64,000 bases of DNA from Boseongicola sp. H5 (lineage in GTDB: Bacteria > Pseudomonadota > Alphaproteobacteria > Rhodobacterales > Rhodobacteraceae). The stretch is from the NCBI GenBank assembly GCA_020622165.1, contig JACNMN010000001.1, forward strand, positions 62,001 through 126,000. The letters run 5' to 3'. The position numbers and the translations under genes are program-made. Numbering within the stretch: position 1 is the first letter of the stretch; every line of letters starts with the position of its first letter. The notes below the pieces were generated by a model. The model did not search any database. It saw nothing but the letters and a program-made list of their open reading frames with translations, and had not been told where the DNA came from. Positions 17,961-27,050 of this stretch are shown piece by piece.

Positions 17961-19739
17961 ATGCCAAGCTACACCGCCCCTACCAAAGACATGCAGTTCA
18001 TCCTGCACGAGGTTCTCGATATCTCGGCGCAGGACATTCCGGGCTATGACGAAATGGAGCGCGACTTCACCGGCGCGGTTCTGGACGAGGCCGGCAAGAT
18101 CGCGAGCGAGGTGCTGACCCCGCTCAACACGGTTGGCGACACCGAAGGCTGCCGGATGGAAAACGGCGTCGTCTACACACCCACCGGCTTCAAGGATGCG
18201 TTCGCGCAGATGAAGGAAGGCGGCTGGCCCGGTCTGGACATGCCCGAGGAATATGGCGGCCAGAACATGCCCTATGTGCTCGGCACCGCCGTGGGGGAGA
18301 TGTTCTCGGCCGCCAATCAGGCCTTCACCATGTATCAGGGTCTGACCCATGGCGCGGCCTCGGCCATTCTGGTCCATGGAACCGAAGAGCAGAAAAACAC
18401 CTATCTGCCCAAGATGGTCGCCTGCGACTGGACCGGCACCATGAACCTGACCGAGCCCCATTGCGGCACCGATCTGGGCCTGATGCGCACCAAGGCCGAA
18501 CCGCAGGCCGATGGCAGCTACAAGATCACCGGCCAGAAGATCTTCATCTCCGCCGGCGAACACGACATGGCCGACAACATCATCCATCTGGTGCTGGGCA
18601 AGATTGTCGGCGGCCCCGAAGGCATCAAGGGTGTGTCGCTGTTCATCGTGCCGAAATTCCTCGTGAACGAAGACGGCTCGCTTGGCGCCCGCAACGGCGT
18701 GAGCTGTGGCAAGATCGAAGAAAAGATGGGCATCCACGGCAACTCCACCTGCGTCATGAACTATGACGAAGCGACCGGCTATCTGCTTGGCGAGGAGCAC
18801 AAGGGCATGCGCGCCATGTTCACGATGATGAACGAAGCGCGCATCGGTGTGGGCATGCAGGGCCTCGCGCAGGCCGAGGCGGCGTTCCAGAACGCGCTGG
18901 AATACGCCAAGGACCGTCTGCAGGGCCGCGACGTGACCGGACCGAAGAACCCCGACGGCCCCGCCGACCCGCTGATCGTCCATCCCGATATCCGCCGTTC
19001 GCTGATGGCCCAGAAAAGCTTCGCCGAGGGTGGCCGGGCGTTTCTGCTGTGGGGGGCCACGCTGATCGACCGCGCCCATCGGGGTGAGGATGCGGCCGCC
19101 GACGGCCTGGTTTCGCTGCTGACGCCGGTGATCAAGGGATTCCTGACCGATCAGGGCTATGACATGACCGTCCTGGCCCAGCAGGTTTATGGCGGCCACG
19201 GCTATATCGAGGAATGGGGCATGTCCCAGTTCACCCGGGATGCGCGGATCGCCATGATCTATGAAGGCGCCAACGGTGTGCAGGCGCTCGATCTTGTCGG
19301 CCGCAAACTGTCTCAGGACGGCGGCAAGCACGTGATGGCCTTCTTCGATCTGGTGAAGGACTTCCTCAAGGAGAACGAGGACAATGCCGCGCTGAAGGCC
19401 GATTTCCTCGATCCGCTGAAAGCGGCCTCGAAGGATCTGCAGGCGGCGGGGATGTATTTCATGCAGGAAGGCATGAAGAACCCCAACAACGCCTTGTCCG
19501 GCTCCTATGATTTCATGCATCTGTTCGGGCATGTCTGCCTGGGCCTGATGTGGGCGCAGATGGCCAAGGCGGCACTGGCGGCCCTTGAAACCGGCACCTC
19601 CGACCCTGATTTCTATGAGACCAAACTGGCCACGGGCCGGTTCTACATGGCCCGTCAATTGCCGATGACCGCCACCCATCTGGTACGCATCCAGTCGGGC
19701 GGGGACACGGTGATGGCACTGGAGGCGGCCAATTTCTGA
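17961..19739 (+). CDS. Long acyl-CoA dehydrogenase (DmdC/FadE-like, extended C-terminus)
   Basis: The 592-residue FAD enzyme should introduce the 2,3 double bond into an acyl-CoA. It has the extended N-terminal region ([19 protein letters not shown]), the middle beta domain ([34 protein letters not shown]), and the C-terminal helical domain with catalytic glutamate in [14 protein letters not shown], plus a further C-terminal extension. This long architecture is shared by DmdC, the methylmercaptopropionyl-CoA dehydrogenase of marine Roseobacter, and by general long acyl-CoA dehydrogenases; sequence alone does not separate them here. The operon context favours fatty-acid oxidation. Confidence 0.92.
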   Translation: MPSYTAPTKDMQFILHEVLDISAQDIPGYDEMERDFTGAVLDEAGKIASEVLTPLNTVGDTEGCRMENGVVYTPTGFKDAFAQMKEGGWPGLDMPEEYGGQNMPYVLGTAVGEMFSAANQAFTMYQGLTHGAASAILVHGTEEQKNTYLPKMVACDWTGTMNLTEPHCGTDLGLMRTKAEPQADGSYKITGQKIFISAGEHDMADNIIHLVLGKIVGGPEGIKGVSLFIVPKFLVNEDGSLGARNGVSCGKIEEKMGIHGNSTCVMNYDEATGYLLGEEHKGMRAMFTMMNEARIGVGMQGLAQAEAAFQNALEYAKDRLQGRDVTGPKNPDGPADPLIVHPDIRRSLMAQKSFAEGGRAFLLWGATLIDRAHRGEDAAADGLVSLLTPVIKGFLTDQGYDMTVLAQQVYGGHGYIEEWGMSQFTRDARIAMIYEGANGVQALDLVGRKLSQDGGKHVMAFFDLVKDFLKENEDNAALKADFLDPLKAASKDLQAAGMYFMQEGMKNPNNALSGSYDFMHLFGHVCLGLMWAQMAKAALAALETGTSDPDFYETKLATGRFYMARQLPMTATHLVRIQSGGDTVMALEAANF

Positions 19740-19766
19740 TGGCCTGAATGCAGGAAAGACGCAGAT

Positions 19767-19979
19767 ATGCCCAAACGCCTCCGCCTGACCCGTCGCCCCA
19801 ATATCGCGATGAGCGAAGATGGGTTCCGCCGCTTGCGGACGCTTTCGGCGGAGTCGGGTCTGGACGCGGGCGAGTTTCTGTCTTTCCTGTTCGAAAACTG
19901 GGCCAGCGTGATCGACGAGGAAAACCTGACCGCCAGGCTGAGATTGTTCAACTCGGAACTGGAAGACCGCAAACGCTGA
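19767..19979 (+). CDS. Small hypothetical protein
   Basis: The 70-residue product (start MPKRLRLTRRPNIAMSEDGF, end FNSELEDRKR) has a basic N-terminus and a predicted helical core, without cysteines or membrane helix. GGAAAG precedes the ATG, and it lies 27 bases after the acyl-CoA dehydrogenase stop on the same strand, so it is probably part of the operon. The RRLRTLSAESGLDAGEFLSF stretch is vaguely like ribbon-helix-helix proteins, but no family can be named. Confidence 0.6.
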   Translation: MPKRLRLTRRPNIAMSEDGFRRLRTLSAESGLDAGEFLSFLFENWASVIDEENLTARLRLFNSELEDRKR

Positions 19980-20051
19980 TGGAAACCGAAGCGGGCAGGA
20001 CAGACACAGGGGCCGCGTCACGGGCCGACCTCATGTTTCAGAAGCGCAGGC

Positions 20052-20079
20052 ATGGCGCGGGGGTTTGCTCCCGCGCCAT
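20052..20079 (+). other. Intercistronic hairpin
   Basis: ATGGCGCGGG and CCCGCGCCAT form a perfect 10-bp stem around an 8-base loop, 40 bases before the GST-like gene. No T-run follows on either strand, so it is better read as an mRNA-stabilising or processing element, or a partial attenuator, than as a terminator. Confidence 0.5.
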
Positions 20080-20118
20080 CGGACATCATAAAGACCCCGC
20101 GCGGGGGAGGCGCGAAAC

Positions 20119-20763
20119 ATGACCATGAAACTCCATTGCTTTGCCGAAAGCGGCAACGCCTACAAGGCCGCTCTGGCGCTGGACCTCGCAGAGCTTGAGT
20201 GGGAGCCGGTCTTCGTCGACTTCTTCGCGGGCGAAACCCGCACTCCGGAATTCCGCGCGCTTAATCCGATGGGCGAGGTTCCCGTGCTGGTCGACGGCGA
20301 TATCACCCTGTCCCAATCCGGCGTGATCCTTGATTACATCAGTTCGAAAACCGGCAAGCTGGGCGGAACCAGCGCCGACGAACGCCGCGAGGTCCTGCGC
20401 TGGATCTTTTTCGACAATCACAAGGTTTCGGGGGTCGCCGGACCCTTGCGCTTCAACATGAACTTCCTTCCCGAAGCCAAGAGAAACGCGGATGTGAACG
20501 GGTATATGGCCGCGCGTCTTGCATCGGCGCTGAAGGTCATGAACACCGTGCTGGCCGATCGCGAATGGCTGGTGGGCAACGGCCTGACCATCGCCGATAT
20601 CTCCTGCGCCGGATACCTCTTCTACCCTGAGCCCTTCACCTTCGAGCGGGCCGATTACCCGAATATCGACCGCTGGCTGACCTCCATCGCCGCCACCCCC
20701 GGCTGGCAACATCCCTATGACCTGATGCCCGCCCCCACGGTGGGCCAAGACCTTCGGAGCTGA
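20119..20763 (+). CDS. Glutathione S-transferase family protein
   Basis: This 214-residue protein has a thioredoxin-like N-terminal domain (MKLHCFAESGNAYKAALALDLAELEWEPVF; NPMGEVPVLVDGDITLSQSGVILDYI, with the cis-proline VPVL and the glutathione-binding SQSG) and an all-helical C-terminal domain with LTIADISCAGYLFYP. The N-terminal serine in AESGNAYKA is the likely catalytic position. Its place between acyl-CoA dehydrogenase and thiolase suggests a role in acyl-CoA or thioether metabolism rather than general detoxification, which is an inference. Confidence 0.88.
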   Translation: MTMKLHCFAESGNAYKAALALDLAELEWEPVFVDFFAGETRTPEFRALNPMGEVPVLVDGDITLSQSGVILDYISSKTGKLGGTSADERREVLRWIFFDNHKVSGVAGPLRFNMNFLPEAKRNADVNGYMAARLASALKVMNTVLADREWLVGNGLTIADISCAGYLFYPEPFTFERADYPNIDRWLTSIAATPGWQHPYDLMPAPTVGQDLRS

Positions 20764-20768
20764 TACTC

Positions 20769-21980
20769 ATGACCGATGCCTATATCTACGACGCGATCCG
20801 CACCCCCCGCGGCAAAGGCCGCAAGGACGGCGCCCTGCACGAGGTGACCGCCGCGCGCCTGTCCGCCGTCACGCTCAATGCCCTGAAGGAACGCAACAAC
20901 CTTGACGGCCACGCCGTCGAAGACGTGATCTGGGGCAATGTCACCCAGGTCGGCGAACAGGGCGGATGCCTGGCGCGAACCGCCGTTCTGGCCTCCGATC
21001 TGGATGAACGCATCCCCGGCCTCGCCATCAACCGGTTCTGCGCAAGCGGGCTGGAGGCCGTCAACCTTGCGGCCAATCAGGTCCGCGGCGGGGGTGGCGA
21101 CGCCTATATCGCGGGGGGCGTCGAGATGATGGGGCGCGTCGCCATGGGCAGCGACGGGGCGGCGATTGCGGTCGATCCGTCCATCGCGATGGAGACCTAT
21201 TTCGTCCCCCAGGGGATCTCGGCCGATATCATCGCCACCGAGTACGGATTTTCCCGCGACGACGCCGACGCGCTGGCCATGGAAAGCCAGGCCCGCGCCA
21301 AGGCAGCATGGGACGACAACCGGTTCGCCGGCTCGATCATCACCGTCAAGGATCGTAACGGGCTGACCATCCTCGATACCGATGAATACATGCGCCCCGG
21401 CACCGACATGCAGACCCTCGGCAGCCTGAAACCGGCGTTCAAGGAGATGGGGGAGGTGATGCCCGGCTTCGACCAGATCGCCTTGATGAAATACCCCCAT
21501 CTGGAGGCGATCAACCACATCCACCACGCGGGCAACAGCTCCGGCATCGTCGATGGCTCCGCTGCGCTTCTGATCGGCAACAAGGCATTTGGCGAAGCCC
21601 GCGGGCTGAAACCCCGCGCCCGGATCCGCGCCACCTGCAAGATCGGCACCGACCCCACGATCATGCTGACCGGCCCGGTGCCCGCGACCGAGAAGATCCT
21701 TGCCGACAGCGGCATGAGCATCGGGGATATCGACCTCTTCGAGGTCAACGAGGCATTCTCGTCGGTTGTACTGCGCTTTATGCAGGCCTTTGACGTGGAT
21801 CATGGTAAGGTCAACGTGAACGGCGGCGCCATTGCGATGGGCCACCCGCTTGGCGCGACAGGCGCCATGATCATCGGTACGCTGCTTGACGAGCTGGAGC
21901 GTAGCGGTAAGGGGACCGGCCTTGCCACACTCTGTGTCGCCTCCGGCATGGGCGCGGCCACGATCATCGAACGCGTGTAA
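20769..21980 (+). CDS. fadA: Acetyl-CoA C-acyltransferase (3-ketoacyl-CoA thiolase, FadA type)
   Basis: The 403-residue thiolase cleaves 3-ketoacyl-CoA with CoA to acetyl-CoA and a shortened acyl-CoA. The nucleophile is Cys91 in [10 protein letters not shown]; the other active-site elements are [11 protein letters not shown], the histidine of [11 protein letters not shown] and the second cysteine of CVASGMGAA. The length is typical. The gene follows the GST-like gene by 5 bases. The FadA-type assignment rests on operon context with the FadJ-like gene; biosynthetic thiolases are similar, so the symbol is tentative. Confidence 0.9.
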   Translation: MTDAYIYDAIRTPRGKGRKDGALHEVTAARLSAVTLNALKERNNLDGHAVEDVIWGNVTQVGEQGGCLARTAVLASDLDERIPGLAINRFCASGLEAVNLAANQVRGGGGDAYIAGGVEMMGRVAMGSDGAAIAVDPSIAMETYFVPQGISADIIATEYGFSRDDADALAMESQARAKAAWDDNRFAGSIITVKDRNGLTILDTDEYMRPGTDMQTLGSLKPAFKEMGEVMPGFDQIALMKYPHLEAINHIHHAGNSSGIVDGSAALLIGNKAFGEARGLKPRARIRATCKIGTDPTIMLTGPVPATEKILADSGMSIGDIDLFEVNEAFSSVVLRFMQAFDVDHGKVNVNGGAIAMGHPLGATGAMIIGTLLDELERSGKGTGLATLCVASGMGAATIIERV

Positions 21981-22007
21981 GCCCGCAGGGTCGCTCGGAG
22001 CGTTTTC

Positions 22008-22436
22008 ATGACCGGCAAGGCGCTGGATATCTATCAGACCTTCCTCGACGAGATGGGCGCAGCCGTGCTCGCCGCCGATACGGATGCCTTCGCGGCGCGG
22101 ATCTTCCTGCCCCATGTCATCGAAACGGAAACCTTCCGGGTGCTGCTGGAAAGCCGGGAAAATGTTGTAAGGCAGTTTCACGGCTTCTGCGAAGCGCTCC
22201 GCGGTCATGGCGTCGATGCCTATATCCGGATCGCGCGCCGGGCGCGGTTCGACGGGCCCGACCACATCGAAGGCGAACACGAGACCTTCCTCATGTCGGG
22301 GAGTTCTCTGGTCGTACCGCGATTCTCCAATACGGCCTCCCTGGAATGGCGGGGAAACGTCTGGGGCTGCACCGTTTCGCGACACCATGCCCGCTACATC
22401 GCGTGGCCCGATCTCTTGCCGCGGGTGAACACATGA
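22008..22436 (+). CDS. NTF2/SnoaL-like small protein, tandem paralogue 1
   Basis: This 142-residue protein is the first of four adjacent paralogues. It opens [18 protein letters not shown], has [11 protein letters not shown], then [13 protein letters not shown], a strand with [10 protein letters not shown] and the ending [13 protein letters not shown]. The pattern of N-terminal helices followed by a curved sheet with a GxW strand resembles the NTF2/SnoaL fold, whose members bind or isomerise small hydrophobic ligands, but the assignment is by eye. GGAG precedes the start. The stop overlaps the next gene by four bases. Function unknown. Confidence 0.72.
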   Translation: MTGKALDIYQTFLDEMGAAVLAADTDAFAARIFLPHVIETETFRVLLESRENVVRQFHGFCEALRGHGVDAYIRIARRARFDGPDHIEGEHETFLMSGSSLVVPRFSNTASLEWRGNVWGCTVSRHHARYIAWPDLLPRVNT

Positions 22437-22819
22437 CCGACCGCGCCGCAGATGTCAGCCGGGCCGATCCCAACGACGTGACGGGCGTGCTCCAGCAGGG
22501 CCCCGTCGCCGCGGCGATGCACGATCCGCAAACCATGCGGAGTGCCGATCTTCAGCCATGGCTCCACGGTCCGGGCCGCATGGCCCAAGCCGCCACCCAC
22601 TCCCGCGACGACCTGCGCCGCCACGGCCGCCATGTCGCCTGTATCCTGCGTGGCGGCCAGTACGTGATCGAACCCTACAGCAATGAGATGGTTCTGGAGC
22701 TTCAGGACGGTATCTGGCGCAGCACCAAGCTGCGCGCCCATGTCGACAACGTGACCTGCACGGTCATCAGCCTGGGCCAGCTTCGCGAAATCTGGAAGAC
22801 CTCCACGGAACAATCATGA
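22433..22819 (+). CDS. NTF2/SnoaL-like small protein, tandem paralogue 2 (diverged)
   Basis: The 128-residue product is the most diverged of the four. It keeps the C-terminal half (YSNEMVLELQDGIWRSTKLR, HVDNVTCTV) that aligns with NRLVLDRVDGVWKV in paralogue 3, but its N-terminal half (DVTGVLQQGPVAAAMHDPQT) and the final WPDLLPRV motif are not recognisable. Both ends overlap neighbours by ATGA, which argues that it is still translated. It may be a regulatory or binding partner of the other three (inference). Confidence 0.65.
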   Translation: MTDRAADVSRADPNDVTGVLQQGPVAAAMHDPQTMRSADLQPWLHGPGRMAQAATHSRDDLRRHGRHVACILRGGQYVIEPYSNEMVLELQDGIWRSTKLRAHVDNVTCTVISLGQLREIWKTSTEQS

Positions 22820-23292
22820 GCGAGGAAGCGAAAGAGATATACCAGCGCGTGATCGACATTCTGTCGGACGCTCTGATGGAGGGGGATTTCAGCAAGTTCG
22901 GGCCCTACTTCACCCTGCCCCATGTCATGCAGACGCTTTCGGGCACGTTGCGAATGGAAGACGAAGACGAGTTACGACGCAGTTTCGAAGGGTTTTCGGC
23001 CTCGCTGAAAGCCCATCAGGCAACCCATTACATCCGCCTGACGGATCAGGCGGAGTTTGAAACACCGGATCGGATCGTGGGCGAGCATACCAGTCACATC
23101 CTGCGCAACGCCATCTACCTGGCCCCGGCCTATCCCAACCGGCTGGTCCTGGACCGTGTCGATGGCGTCTGGAAGGTCGGCAATGCCCTCAATGCGATCG
23201 GCAACACCACCTGGCCGGTCCTGTTGCCGAAGGTTCCGACGAATCCGAAACTGCCCGAGCGGAAAGACACAAATCGCAATGAAGACCCATGA
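22816..23292 (+). CDS. NTF2/SnoaL-like small protein, tandem paralogue 3
   Basis: The 158-residue product opens AKEIYQRVIDILSDALMEGD, has LPHVMQTLSG, EFETPDRIVGEHTSHILR and LDRVDGVWKVGNAL, and ends with NTTWPVLLPKV plus a charged tail of about 18 residues absent from its paralogues. Predicted to be a soluble alpha-plus-beta barrel. Its start overlaps paralogue 2 by four bases; a gap of about 90 bases, only partly used, separates it from paralogue 4. Ligand and reaction are unknown. Confidence 0.72.
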   Translation: MSEEAKEIYQRVIDILSDALMEGDFSKFGPYFTLPHVMQTLSGTLRMEDEDELRRSFEGFSASLKAHQATHYIRLTDQAEFETPDRIVGEHTSHILRNAIYLAPAYPNRLVLDRVDGVWKVGNALNAIGNTTWPVLLPKVPTNPKLPERKDTNRNEDP

Positions 23293-23384
23293 GATCACAT
23301 CGGGGCCCATCGCGGCGCGCCCCGTCCGAAGCCGCGCGGCCTCAAACGTCGGAGAAGCTCCGGCAAGCCCTTCTTGGAGACCAA

Positions 23385-23828
23385 ATGACTGACCCACGTC
23401 AGATATATCAGGCCGTACTGGACAAGCTTTCCCGCGCGATCATGTCGGGGGACGATGCGCTTTTTCTGGAGAACATCGCCGCGCCGCATTACGTCGAAAC
23501 CGCGTCCGAGAAAATCGTGATCGCGACGTTGGACGATGCGCGGGACAAGTTTCATATCTGGTCCCTCACCTTGCGCAGCGGCGGGATCACCGATTACCTG
23601 CGGACCTGCAAGGAAGCGCGGTTCGAAGGGCCCGACCGGATCATCGGACTGCACGGGAGCCGCCTGATGAGGGGCTCCGAGGAGGCGATGCCGTCCTTTC
23701 CCAGCTCTCTCGATCTGGAAAACATCGACGGTATCTGGAAAGTGCGCCGCGTGATCCAGCACGCGGACTATGTGACCTGGCCGGATCTTCTGCCGCGGGT
23801 CTGCGGAGCCGACAATGCCCAAACTTGA
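23385..23828 (+). CDS. NTF2/SnoaL-like small protein, tandem paralogue 4
   Basis: This 147-residue protein has PRQIYQAVLDKLSRAIMSGD, APHYVETASE, ARFEGPDRIIGLHGSRLMRG, SLDLENIDGIWKVRRV and the closing [11 protein letters not shown], making it closest to paralogues 1 and 3. The ATG at 23385 is preceded by TTGGAGA; an upstream in-frame extension to 23289 is arginine-rich and rejected. Its 3' end overlaps the first cupin gene by 14 bases, so the paralogue array and the cupins form one translationally coupled unit. Confidence 0.72.
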   Translation: MTDPRQIYQAVLDKLSRAIMSGDDALFLENIAAPHYVETASEKIVIATLDDARDKFHIWSLTLRSGGITDYLRTCKEARFEGPDRIIGLHGSRLMRGSEEAMPSFPSSLDLENIDGIWKVRRVIQHADYVTWPDLLPRVCGADNAQT

Positions 23829-24285
23829 CCTCGCCAGCGTGCCGGTGAAGACCGGCTCGATCTATCCCGCGCCCTATGCGGCCCAGATGGCCGGCCGGTC
23901 GTCTCTCCGCCTTGGGGAGGCGGGCGGATTGACACAGTTCGGCGTCAATCTGGTGACCCTTGAGCCGGGCGCCAAATCCTCCCTGCGTCACTGGCACGAA
24001 CGGGAGGACGAGTTCGTCATGGTGACCGAAGGCACCTGCCTTCTGATCGACGATGATGGCGAACATGTCATGGGGGCCGGCGATTGCGCCGCCTTCCCCG
24101 CGGGCGAGGCCAATGGCCATCATTTCGTCAACCGATCGGAGAGCGTGGCGAAATTTCTGGTCGTCGGCAGCAAGATGAACCCCGAACGCGCGACCTATTC
24201 CGATGTCGATCTGGCCGTGGAGATAGCTGACGGGAAGGCCCGCTTCACCCATAAGGACGGCCGCGACTATGAAGGAGCCGACTGA
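23815..24285 (+). CDS. Single-domain cupin protein (first of two)
   Basis: The 156-residue cupin has both metal motifs: RHWHEREDEFVMVTEG (two His and Glu ligands) and GDCAAFPAGEANGHHFVN (third His). These are the ligands of metal-dependent cupins such as dioxygenases, isomerases and sugar or acid-binding proteins. The ending FTHKDGRDY is shared with the next gene. It is co-transcribed within the beta-oxidation operon. A bound metal is likely; the substrate is unknown. Confidence 0.85.
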   Translation: MPKLDLASVPVKTGSIYPAPYAAQMAGRSSLRLGEAGGLTQFGVNLVTLEPGAKSSLRHWHEREDEFVMVTEGTCLLIDDDGEHVMGAGDCAAFPAGEANGHHFVNRSESVAKFLVVGSKMNPERATYSDVDLAVEIADGKARFTHKDGRDYEGAD

Positions 24286-24761
24286 TGCCGAAAATCACTC
24301 TTGCGGATCTGCCCGTGGCCCGCGGCCTCACCGGTTACCCCTCGCCCTACGGCAAGGGCTGCGACCTGTATGAGGCGGTCGAGATCGGTCGCGCGGGCGG
24401 GCTGACCCAGTTCGGCGTCGGGATCGAAACCCTGCTGCCGGGCGGTCTGTCCTCCCAACGGCATTGGCACGAGAACGAGGACGAATGCCTGATCATGCTG
24501 GAGGGCGAGGCGGTGCTGATCGAGGATGACGGCGAACACATCCTGCGCGCGGGAGATGCCGCCGCCTGGACCGCGGGCACGCCGAACGGCCATCATATCG
24601 TGAACCGCGGCGACGCACCGGCGCGCTATGTGATCATCGGCACCCGCGCGGCCACCGACACCGTCCACTACCCTGATATCGACCTGGAATACCGCCGCAC
24701 CGAGCAGGGCCGCGGATACTTTCACAAAGACGGCAGAGCCTACCCGCGGGCGCCGTCATGA
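24285..24761 (+). CDS. Single-domain cupin protein (second of two)
   Basis: This 158-residue protein is a tandem duplicate of the preceding cupin, sharing GGLTQFGV, RHWHENEDE, LIEDDGEH, NGHHIVN and the ending FHKDGRAY. The complete metal-ligand set is kept. The start overlaps the upstream stop (TGATG). The pair could form a heteromeric enzyme or act on successive intermediates; neither can be decided here. Confidence 0.85.
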   Translation: MPKITLADLPVARGLTGYPSPYGKGCDLYEAVEIGRAGGLTQFGVGIETLLPGGLSSQRHWHENEDECLIMLEGEAVLIEDDGEHILRAGDAAAWTAGTPNGHHIVNRGDAPARYVIIGTRAATDTVHYPDIDLEYRRTEQGRGYFHKDGRAYPRAPS

Positions 24762-24786
24762 CCCGTTTCAAACCGACATATGCATC

Positions 24787-24810
24787 GGCCCTGCATCTCT
24801 TTGCAGGGCC
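24787..24810 (+). other. Intercistronic hairpin before the FadJ-like gene
   Basis: GGCCCTGCA and TGCAGGGCC form a perfect 9-bp stem with a 6-base loop in the 87-base gap between the cupin and fadJ-like genes. No T-run follows. It could be a processing or stability element that sets the relative level of the downstream gene, like the hairpin at 20052. Confidence 0.5.
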
Positions 24811-24848
24811 TGTGCTTCCCCAGAACCCGAACCGAGAGGGATTGAGAA

Positions 24849-27050
24849 ATGACTGACTTTAAAATGAAAACCGACGCCGACGGCGTGGCCGTGATCACCT
24901 GGGACGTGGCCGGGAAATCGATGAATGTGCTGAGCCGGGACGCCTTCGAAATGGTGGAAACGCTGGTCGATCAGGCCCTTGCCGACGACGCGGTGAAAGG
25001 CATCGTCATCACCTCGGGCAAGGAAACCTTCGCCGGTGGGATGGATCTGAACGTGCTGGCCTCGATCCGTCAGGAAAGCGGCGATGACCCGGCCAAGGGG
25101 CTGTTCGATTTCACCATGAACGGCCACCGGATCCTGCGCAAACTGGAACGCGCCGGGATGGACCCGAAAACCAACAAGGGCGGCAAGCCCGTCGCCTGTG
25201 CCATCACCGGCACCTGCATGGGCATCGGCACCGAAATCGCGCTTGCCTGTCATCGCCGCTTCATGGCCGACAATCCAAAGGCGAAGATCGGCCTGCCCGA
25301 AATCCTCGTCGGGATCTTCCCGGGCGGCGGCGGCACCACGCGCTATTCCCGCATGGTGGGCGCCATGGCCGCCGCGCCGGTGCTGCTGGAAGGCCGGACG
25401 CTCGACCCCGCCAAGGCAAAATCTGCGCAGCTGGTCGACGAGGTGGTGCCCGCCGGGGAGCTGCTTGAAAAGGCGAAGGAATGGGTTCTCTCGGCCACCG
25501 ATGCCGATATCGTCAAACCTTGGGATCAGAAGGGCTGGAAAATGCCCGGCGGCGCGCCCTATCACCCGGCCGGCTTCATGACCTTCGTGGGCGCCAGCGC
25601 CATGATCAACGGCAAGACAAAGGGCGTCTACCCCGCGGCCAAGGCGCTTCTGTCTGCCGTGTACGAAGGCGCGCTGGTGCCCTTCGACACCGCGCTGACG
25701 ATCGAGGCGCGCTGGTTCACCTCGGTGCTGATGAACCCCTCCTCCTCGGCCATGATCCGCTCGCTCTTCATCAACAAGGAAGCCCTGGAAAAAGGGGCGA
25801 ACCGTCCGGCGGTGGACGACCAGAAAGTGCGCAAGGTCGGCATCCTCGGCGCGGGCATGATGGGCGCGGGCATCGCCTATGTCTCGGCCAATGCGGGCAT
25901 AGAGGTGGTGCTGATCGACAACGCGCAGGAGGCCGCGGACAGGGGCAAATCCTATTCCGCCGATCTTCTCGACAAGGGCATGGCCCGCAAGAAGGTCACG
26001 CAGGAGAAGAAAGATCAGGTTCTGGGCCGGATCACCGCCACCACGGATTATGCGGCACTTGACGGCTGCGATCTGATCGTGGAGGCGGTGTTCGAGGATG
26101 TCGGCGTCAAGGCCGAGGTCACCAAGAAAACCGAAGCCGTCATCCCCGAAGACGCGATTTTCGCCACCAACACCTCCACCCTGCCGATCACCGAACTCGC
26201 CAAGGCCAGCGCCCGGCCCGAGCAGTTCATCGGCATCCACTTCTTCTCGCCCGTCGACAAGATGATGCTGGTGGAGATCATCAGGGGCGAGAAAACCGGC
26301 GATGTGGCGGTGGCCAAGGCGCTCGATTTCGTACGCCAGATCCGTAAGACGCCCATCGTCGTCAACGACGCGCGCTTCTTCTACGCCAACCGCTGCATCA
26401 TTCCCTATATCAACGAGGGCATCCGGATGGTGAAGGAGGGCGTGGCCCCGGCCCTGATCGAAAATGCCGCCAAGCTGGTGGGGATGCCGCTTGGACCCCT
26501 GCAACTGACCGATGAGACCTCCATCGATCTAGGCGTGAAGATCGCCAAGGCCACCAAGGCCGCAATGGGCGATGCCTATGATGACAGCGTCGACGAGCTG
26601 CTGTTCTGGATGGAGGCGGAGGGTCGTCTCGGCCGCAAGGCGAATGCAGGGTTCTATGCCTATGACGACAAGGGCAAACGTCTGGGGCTCTGGGACGGGC
26701 TGGCGGACAAGTATCCGCTTGCAGAGGACCAGCCAGATCTGATCGAGGTCCAGCACCGGCTGCTCTTCGCCCAGGTGCTGGAGGCGGTCCGCGCGCTGGA
26801 GGACGAGGTGCTCATGGACATCCGCGAGGGCGATGTGGGCGCGATCCTGGGCTGGGGCTTCGCCCCCTGGTCGGGCGGGCCGTTCAGCTGGCTGGACATC
26901 CTCGGTGCGCCCTATGCCGCCGACCGTTGCGATCAGCTCACCAAGGCCTATGGCGCGCGCTTCACGACCCCGGATCTCCTGCGCGAGATGGCCGACAAGG
27001 GCCAGAGCTTCTATGGCCGCTTCGGCCCCGCGGCCAAAGCGGCCGCCTGA
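24849..27050 (+). CDS. fadJ: Bifunctional enoyl-CoA hydratase / 3-hydroxyacyl-CoA dehydrogenase (FadJ/FadB-like)
   Basis: The 733-residue multifunctional enzyme hydrates enoyl-CoA and oxidises the 3-hydroxyacyl-CoA with NAD. The N-terminal crotonase domain (about 1-190) has TSGKETFAGGMDL for the oxyanion hole and LPEILVGIFPGGGGTTR with its catalytic glutamate. The dehydrogenase part begins near residue 325 with VGILGAGMMGAGIAYVSA, then FATNTSTLPI, FIGIHFFSPVDKMMLVEI (catalytic His) and a C-terminal 3HCDH domain. The length is normal. It is the last gene of the operon begun at 17961 and works with the thiolase at 20769. FadB and FadJ cannot be separated firmly by eye. Confidence 0.93.
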   Translation: MTDFKMKTDADGVAVITWDVAGKSMNVLSRDAFEMVETLVDQALADDAVKGIVITSGKETFAGGMDLNVLASIRQESGDDPAKGLFDFTMNGHRILRKLERAGMDPKTNKGGKPVACAITGTCMGIGTEIALACHRRFMADNPKAKIGLPEILVGIFPGGGGTTRYSRMVGAMAAAPVLLEGRTLDPAKAKSAQLVDEVVPAGELLEKAKEWVLSATDADIVKPWDQKGWKMPGGAPYHPAGFMTFVGASAMINGKTKGVYPAAKALLSAVYEGALVPFDTALTIEARWFTSVLMNPSSSAMIRSLFINKEALEKGANRPAVDDQKVRKVGILGAGMMGAGIAYVSANAGIEVVLIDNAQEAADRGKSYSADLLDKGMARKKVTQEKKDQVLGRITATTDYAALDGCDLIVEAVFEDVGVKAEVTKKTEAVIPEDAIFATNTSTLPITELAKASARPEQFIGIHFFSPVDKMMLVEIIRGEKTGDVAVAKALDFVRQIRKTPIVVNDARFFYANRCIIPYINEGIRMVKEGVAPALIENAAKLVGMPLGPLQLTDETSIDLGVKIAKATKAAMGDAYDDSVDELLFWMEAEGRLGRKANAGFYAYDDKGKRLGLWDGLADKYPLAEDQPDLIEVQHRLLFAQVLEAVRALEDEVLMDIREGDVGAILGWGFAPWSGGPFSWLDILGAPYAADRCDQLTKAYGARFTTPDLLREMADKGQSFYGRFGPAAKAAA

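Noticed and set aside
24768..26504. Minus-strand frame of 578 codons over the FadJ-like gene
   Set aside because: Antisense shadow: no motif, histidine- and glycine-rich composition, and the plus strand encodes an intact bifunctional enzyme.
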